Positions 7,141-10,276 of a DNA stretch of 10,276 nt are shown here, piece by piece. The notes beneath the pieces are model-generated. The model was not told the origin of the DNA. It saw nothing but the letters and a program-made list of their open reading frames with translations, and ran no database searches. A program made the position numbers and the translations under genes. This stretch comes from DAOSEC01 sp035362935 (GTDB taxonomy: Bacteria > Bacillota_I > Bacilli_A > ML615J-28 > CAG-313): NCBI GenBank assembly GCA_035362935.1, contig DAOSEC010000033.1, positions 1-10,276 on the forward strand. The letters run 5' to 3'. The stretch's first letter is position 1, and every line of letters begins with the position of its first letter.

Positions 7141-7644
7141 CTACATCCCATTTAATTCAAGAATTCTATTGTCAACTTGTCTTTTAATCTCGGTTGATAC
7201 TTTTACTCCCACATCAAACAGCTCTTTCATCTGATGGTATGTAAAAGCAATCGCATCAATCTCGATTGATTGTTTTAGATATGACTCATCATTCTTTGAA
7301 TCATTCGTGTTTGATGGTTTATTATATCTTTCAAATTCACTCTTCCATATCTTGATGGTCTCCTCATCTTCGATTGAGTTTGTTTTTATACAGTGATATT
7401 GATATGCATGTCTGGTCTCATGGAAACATGTCACGATGATCTCTAGTTCATCTACATATGCAGCCCAATCCTCATTGAATACGATTGAATTGGTTGACAT
7501 ATGGTAGAAACTAGAGATATTTGGATTTAAAAAGTCAGTTGATTTGTTGAAATATATGTTTGGTTCTTTGATTTGTAGGATTTTGGATGCTGCTTGGACA
7601 CCAATAGTTACAGCATTAAGTATTCTGTCATGCTTAGATGTCAT
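7141..7644 (-). CDS. Small HExxH metallopeptidase-like protein
   Basis: A 167-residue protein with a zinc-metallopeptidase signature: HETRH at residues 75-79 in a helix context (VTCF before, AYQY after). A candidate third ligand is in the acidic IEID segment at 127-130. This is a minimal gluzincin-type core, comparable in layout to ImmA/IrrE- or SprT-like small domains but not clearly a member of either. No signal peptide or membrane segment is present, so it is probably cytoplasmic. I chose the ATG at 7644, which overlaps the end of the upstream gene by 11 bases (ATGACATCTAA). An in-frame TTG at 7668 would add eight residues. No good ribosome site is seen, so translation probably depends on coupling to the upstream gene. 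Substrate unknown; it could process or regulate an operon protein. Confidence 0.8.
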   Translation of the reverse strand: MTSKHDRILNAVTIGVQAASKILQIKEPNIYFNKSTDFLNPNISSFYHMSTNSIVFNEDWAAYVDELEIIVTCFHETRHAYQYHCIKTNSIEDEETIKIWKSEFERYNKPSNTNDSKNDESYLKQSIEIDAIAFTYHQMKELFDVGVKVSTEIKRQVDNRILELNGM

Positions 7645-8281
7645 CGTGGTTATCCGCGATTTTCTCAATTGTATTCAACTTTCTACCCTTGAACTCAAAG
7701 TATGCAGGACCTTGATATGATCCAGATGCACTGACTTGGTTTCTGCGAGTATATAACTCTCTTGCTAATGCAGAAAGATACCAAAGTTCTCCTTCGAACA
7801 GCACTTGTCTACTATTAGCAACGATCGCTGTGATTAGATGATCATCAACAAATGTAACCTGATCTCCATTTTTAAGACCTCTCTTATAGAAATCAAAACG
7901 TTCTCCTTTGGTTCTCTTTCCTTTGGATGTATTAGATTCAACCTCTACATTATCACCAAATAATTCTACTTCGGCTTCATCTCCAAGCAGATCCTTTATA
8001 TCGCAAAGAATTTCATATGCCTTATCTGGAGCAATATTAAAGAACTCTCTGCTCTTATTGATACGAAGATCAGAGATTCTATCGATGCTTCGATGAATCA
8101 TACGTTCAGCTTCATTGAATTTTTCAGTTTTAAGTGTTGCATTAATTTCATAAGGAAGTGGTACTGCTGTGTTAAAGAGTTCTTTACTTCGAACATCTGG
8201 TACTCTTTTACTTTTCCCTATTTTAACCCAATCTTCTTTGAAACTTGGGTTAATTAATACATAGACATATCCTTTATCCAT
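7634..8281 (-). CDS. T5orf172/GIY-YIG-superfamily protein with RAMA/DUF4357-like C-terminus
   Basis: A 215-residue protein. The ATG at 8281 has an AGGGAG site nine bases upstream; an in-frame TTG at 8317 would overlap the methyltransferase and is not favoured. Residues 4-85 match the T5orf172 branch of the GIY-YIG nuclease fold: GYVYVL in the GIY position, VKIGKS in the YIG position, R31, the AERMIH helix (58-63), and REFF with a candidate metal-binding Glu79. A linker (about 105-135) leads to a C-terminal module at 136-205 (GDQVTF, ITAIV, VLFEGELWYLSALA, YFEFKGRKL). That module resembles RAMA/DUF4357 domains found on restriction-modification proteins. The Tyr of the YIG motif is replaced by Lys, as is usual in T5orf172, so catalysis is uncertain. 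It lies 13 bases after the methyltransferase gene. A DNA-binding or nicking role is inferred. Confidence 0.8.
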   Translation of the reverse strand: MDKGYVYVLINPSFKEDWVKIGKSKRVPDVRSKELFNTAVPLPYEINATLKTEKFNEAERMIHRSIDRISDLRINKSREFFNIAPDKAYEILCDIKDLLGDEAEVELFGDNVEVESNTSKGKRTKGERFDFYKRGLKNGDQVTFVDDHLITAIVANSRQVLFEGELWYLSALARELYTRRNQVSASGSYQGPAYFEFKGRKLNTIEKIADNHDDI

Positions 8282-8294
8282 AACAGTTATCTCC

Positions 8295-9416
8295 CTAACT
8301 TTTTTTGGCTTTTTCAAGGTGTCTTCTATATTTTTCTCTTACATCTGAAATAGAAACTCTTTTACCATCTCTTTCAACAAACCAATAGTCAAAACCATTA
8401 ACTCTATCTGATTTTAGCTTACTCAAGATAGCAGCACCGGTATGCATATCGACGATTTTTCCATCAATAATAAGTTTCCCATTTTGTTCTAAGGTTGCAA
8501 ATTTATCATCGTTCTTAAGATAAAATTTTTCACCTACTTTAAAGTAGGCTTCATTAATCATATCTTCCATTTTTACTCTGATGGGCTTTACATCAAATAT
8601 GGCATTTTCTATGACGCCTACAAGTGGAGTAATTTGATCAATCCTCTTTTGGCCATGTGAACAATATTTGGGGTCTCGTTCTATCATGATGTATTTTCTT
8701 CCCATTTGTTTAGCTACTGCTCCAGTTGTCATAGTTCCACCAAAAGGGTCCAAAACCACATCATCAACATTGCTACTAATCGCTATTATCCTGTATAGAA
8801 GACTTTCAGGTTTTTGAGTACTGTGTAATTTATTCCCATCGTCATCTTTTACTCTTTCGTTTCCCGATGCAACTGGAAATTTCCATACTGATCCTAATTG
8901 CTTTCGCACGCCTTTTTCATATTCAGTATCAGAAACTGTATCTACATTTAATTCTTTAGCTGTTTTATAATTAAATGTGTATTTAGATTTCTCTGATTTA
9001 GTTGCCCAAATCAAAGTTTCATGACTATTGTTTAACCTAGTACCCATGAAGTTTGGAGTTGGATTTGATTTTTGCCAAATAACATCATTGATTAACCAAA
9101 AACCTAAATCCTGCATTATTCCACCTATTGTGTATATGCATTGCATACCACCGATGACCCATAGTGAACCGTTTTTCTTCAATATTCGTTTACATTCGAT
9201 CAGCCATTTTCTAGTAAATTCAGAATAGTCTTCATTAGATTGAAACTTGTCCCAATCCTCATAAACACCTTTAAATTCAGTACCTTCTACCCGTTTAAGA
9301 ACACCATTTGTTCGCATCCAATATGGAGGATCAGCGAAAATTAAATCAATAGATTCAGATTTTATTTTCTTCATTTCTTCAATTGAATCGCCATTAATAA
9401 TTACATCATATTCCAT
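8295..9416 (-). CDS. HinfI-like adenine-N6 DNA methyltransferase with RAMA domain
   Basis: A 373-residue beta-class N6-adenine methyltransferase, using S-adenosylmethionine to modify double-stranded DNA. Motif IV DPPY is at residues 29-32 in the context IDLIFADPPYWM, followed by a target-recognition stretch (VYEDWDKF, SNPTPNF, SHETLIWATK). Motif I comes later (LDPFGGTMTTGAVAK, 222-236), preceded by HSTQKPESLLYR, as in the HinfI/CcrM/DpnA group. Residues about 285-365 form a RAMA-type domain (KVGEKFYL, GKLIIDGK, TGAAILSKL, GFDYWFVERDGKRV). Length and order resemble M.HinfI, so GANTC is a plausible target but not proven. In motif I the last Gly of F-x-G-x-G reads Met. The start ATG lies one base after the endonuclease stop, so translation is probably coupled. 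It would protect host DNA from the neighbouring nuclease. Confidence 0.9.
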   Translation of the reverse strand: MEYDVIINGDSIEEMKKIKSESIDLIFADPPYWMRTNGVLKRVEGTEFKGVYEDWDKFQSNEDYSEFTRKWLIECKRILKKNGSLWVIGGMQCIYTIGGIMQDLGFWLINDVIWQKSNPTPNFMGTRLNNSHETLIWATKSEKSKYTFNYKTAKELNVDTVSDTEYEKGVRKQLGSVWKFPVASGNERVKDDDGNKLHSTQKPESLLYRIIAISSNVDDVVLDPFGGTMTTGAVAKQMGRKYIMIERDPKYCSHGQKRIDQITPLVGVIENAIFDVKPIRVKMEDMINEAYFKVGEKFYLKNDDKFATLEQNGKLIIDGKIVDMHTGAAILSKLKSDRVNGFDYWFVERDGKRVSISDVREKYRRHLEKAKKS

Positions 9417-9417
9417 T

Positions 9418-10236
9418 CTAATTTCGCCCTCTTACCCTTTTTGCTTTATCAATATTATGTCCGGTTGGAAATAGCTCACTTCTGAGATCTTTGTATAATT
9501 CACTGTTGGAAATCAACTTTTTCCATCTGGTTGTTGAAATCTCTAACAATGCTAAGTATACTTCTTCACTTGTATCAAAGTCTGGGATGTTAATTACATC
9601 GTTACTTTGACTTTGTCTATAACTATACAAATGGCCAACTAGTTCTTCCCAAGCTTCATCACCACGATATAGGGAATCAAAAAACTCTTGTCCATAGTAT
9701 AGTTTCAAGACAACATTATTATCTCTAAACGAATTCATCTCTTGAATGTAATAGCGTTGATTCTTCTTTTTTGAATCATCAATAAACCACATGATACCTT
9801 TTATTTCCATTCCTGGATATCTACTTTTTAGTAGGTTTACTTTCTTTTTGAAATTTAGAAATTGTCCTCTCTTCTTTGTGCTGTCATGGTCGTCTCTGAT
9901 TTTTTGTTCAACAAGATAAATCACGTTGTTTTTGCTAAATAATTGATCGGCATTTAAATAATCACCATTTTCATCTGCACCCAGCCATTTTTCATGTGTG
10001 CTATATCCTTGCAATTTTATGTACTCTGTCACGATTTCTTCCATGAAATCACCAAATTTGATTTCATTGCTTTGCGTAACATTTTGGACAAGCTTTGTTT
10101 TAGCATTACTTAGTCTAAACAATCCAACATATCTTGTTGGGTCATCTATCACTTTATTTAATAAATCTAAAAAAAAGTCCTTTCCTAATTTAATTCTCTT
10201 GTTAAGCATTTCAGTAAACTCAGAATATTCAATCAT
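9418..10236 (-). CDS. Putative type II restriction endonuclease, PD-(D/E)xK type
   Basis: A 272-residue protein and first gene of the operon. The ATG at 10236 has a GGAGG site seven bases upstream. A PD-(D/E)xK-like core can be read: D97 (LNADQLF), a hydrophobic strand (VIYLV), then E110-Q-K112 followed by IRDDHDSTKKRGQ. That last segment is characteristic of type II nucleases that are partners of adenine methylases. An earlier acidic helix (GDFMEEIVTEYI, 62-73) may add a metal ligand. There is no signal or membrane segment. Its stop is one base from the methyltransferase start, and the pair sizes (272 and 373) are close to those I recall for the HinfI enzymes. It would cut unmodified DNA at the partner's target; specificity is inferred only. 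No control (C) protein gene is present. Confidence 0.8.
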   Translation of the reverse strand: MIEYSEFTEMLNKRIKLGKDFFLDLLNKVIDDPTRYVGLFRLSNAKTKLVQNVTQSNEIKFGDFMEEIVTEYIKLQGYSTHEKWLGADENGDYLNADQLFSKNNVIYLVEQKIRDDHDSTKKRGQFLNFKKKVNLLKSRYPGMEIKGIMWFIDDSKKKNQRYYIQEMNSFRDNNVVLKLYYGQEFFDSLYRGDEAWEELVGHLYSYRQSQSNDVINIPDFDTSEEVYLALLEISTTRWKKLISNSELYKDLRSELFPTGHNIDKAKRVRGRN

Positions 10237-10263
10237 TATTAATCCTCCGTTTGTATTATTTTT

Positions 10264-10269
10264 ATTATA
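10264..10269 (-). promoter_or_regulatory. Extended -10 promoter of the restriction-modification operon
   Basis: On the minus strand the sequence TGTTATAAT contains a perfect TATAAT -10 box with a TG one base upstream, the extended -10 form. Transcription would begin near 10257, giving a leader of about 20 bases with GGAGG at 10244-10248. Any -35 box lies beyond the window's right edge. Confidence 0.65.
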
Positions 10270-10276
10270 ACATGTC

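Noticed and set aside
7644..7668. TTG start at 7668 for the metallopeptidase gene
   Set aside because: The ATG at 7644 fits the 11-base overlap with the upstream gene, and the extra eight residues are basic filler with no ribosome site ahead of them.
8281..8317. TTG start at 8317 for the T5orf172 gene
   Set aside because: It would overlap the methyltransferase end, while AGGGAG lies correctly before the ATG at 8281, where the GIY-YIG-like domain begins at once.

Overview
The window looks like a low-GC, AT-rich Gram-positive-type bacterium. It could be an Acholeplasma/Izemoplasma-like mollicute or a related Firmicute. The signs are strong AGGAGG-type ribosome sites, sigma-A-like promoters, a lipobox lipoprotein with InlB-type (Listeria-Bacteroides) repeats, and TGG for tryptophan throughout the intact genes. 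The last point argues against the TGA=Trp code of Mycoplasma proper. The taxon is an inference. Every intact gene is on the minus strand, so transcription runs from high to low coordinates. The only plus-strand coding signal is a dead transposase.

Right part (about 7141-10269): a compact four-gene operon behind an extended -10 promoter at the right edge. Its order is a putative PD-(D/E)xK type II restriction endonuclease, a HinfI-like beta-class adenine-N6 methyltransferase with a C-terminal RAMA-type domain, a T5orf172/GIY-YIG-superfamily protein with a RAMA/DUF4357-like C-terminus, and a small HExxH metallopeptidase-like protein. Genes are 1 nt apart, 13 nt apart, or overlap by 11 nt. The first two form an ordinary restriction-modification pair. 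The last two are unusual riders and make this a possible extended system. A decayed reading frame follows (6787-7140), then a strong hairpin terminator (6627-6650).

Middle (4569-6575): a 668-residue STAND/AAA-like P-loop ATPase with an uncharacterised N-terminal domain, Walker A and B motifs, a GGHPF motif, and a C-terminal region with a HEPN-like R-x3-H element. That architecture and its place beside a restriction-modification operon suggest a defence or abortive-infection role. This is inference. Its annotated start needs moving: the first in-frame ATG directly abuts the terminator T-run, and the good ribosome site lies 51 nt further in.

Left-middle (3240-4568): a gene-poor stretch holding a heavily degraded IS256/Mutator-family transposase on the plus strand, with one recognisable terminal end (4362-4385). 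It sits between the ATPase stop and a minus-strand terminator (3351-3375).

Left part (1-3240): a promoter with an upstream dyad drives a 659-residue InlB-repeat lipoprotein, followed by two small genes (a DUF4177-like 81-residue protein and an unknown 103-residue protein). Further left lies an isolated, truncated InlB repeat, the relic of a paralogue, beside a 12-base sequence identical to the IS end. Last come a promoter and the first nine codons of another gene leaving the window. No tRNA, rRNA, riboswitch or CRISPR array was recognised.
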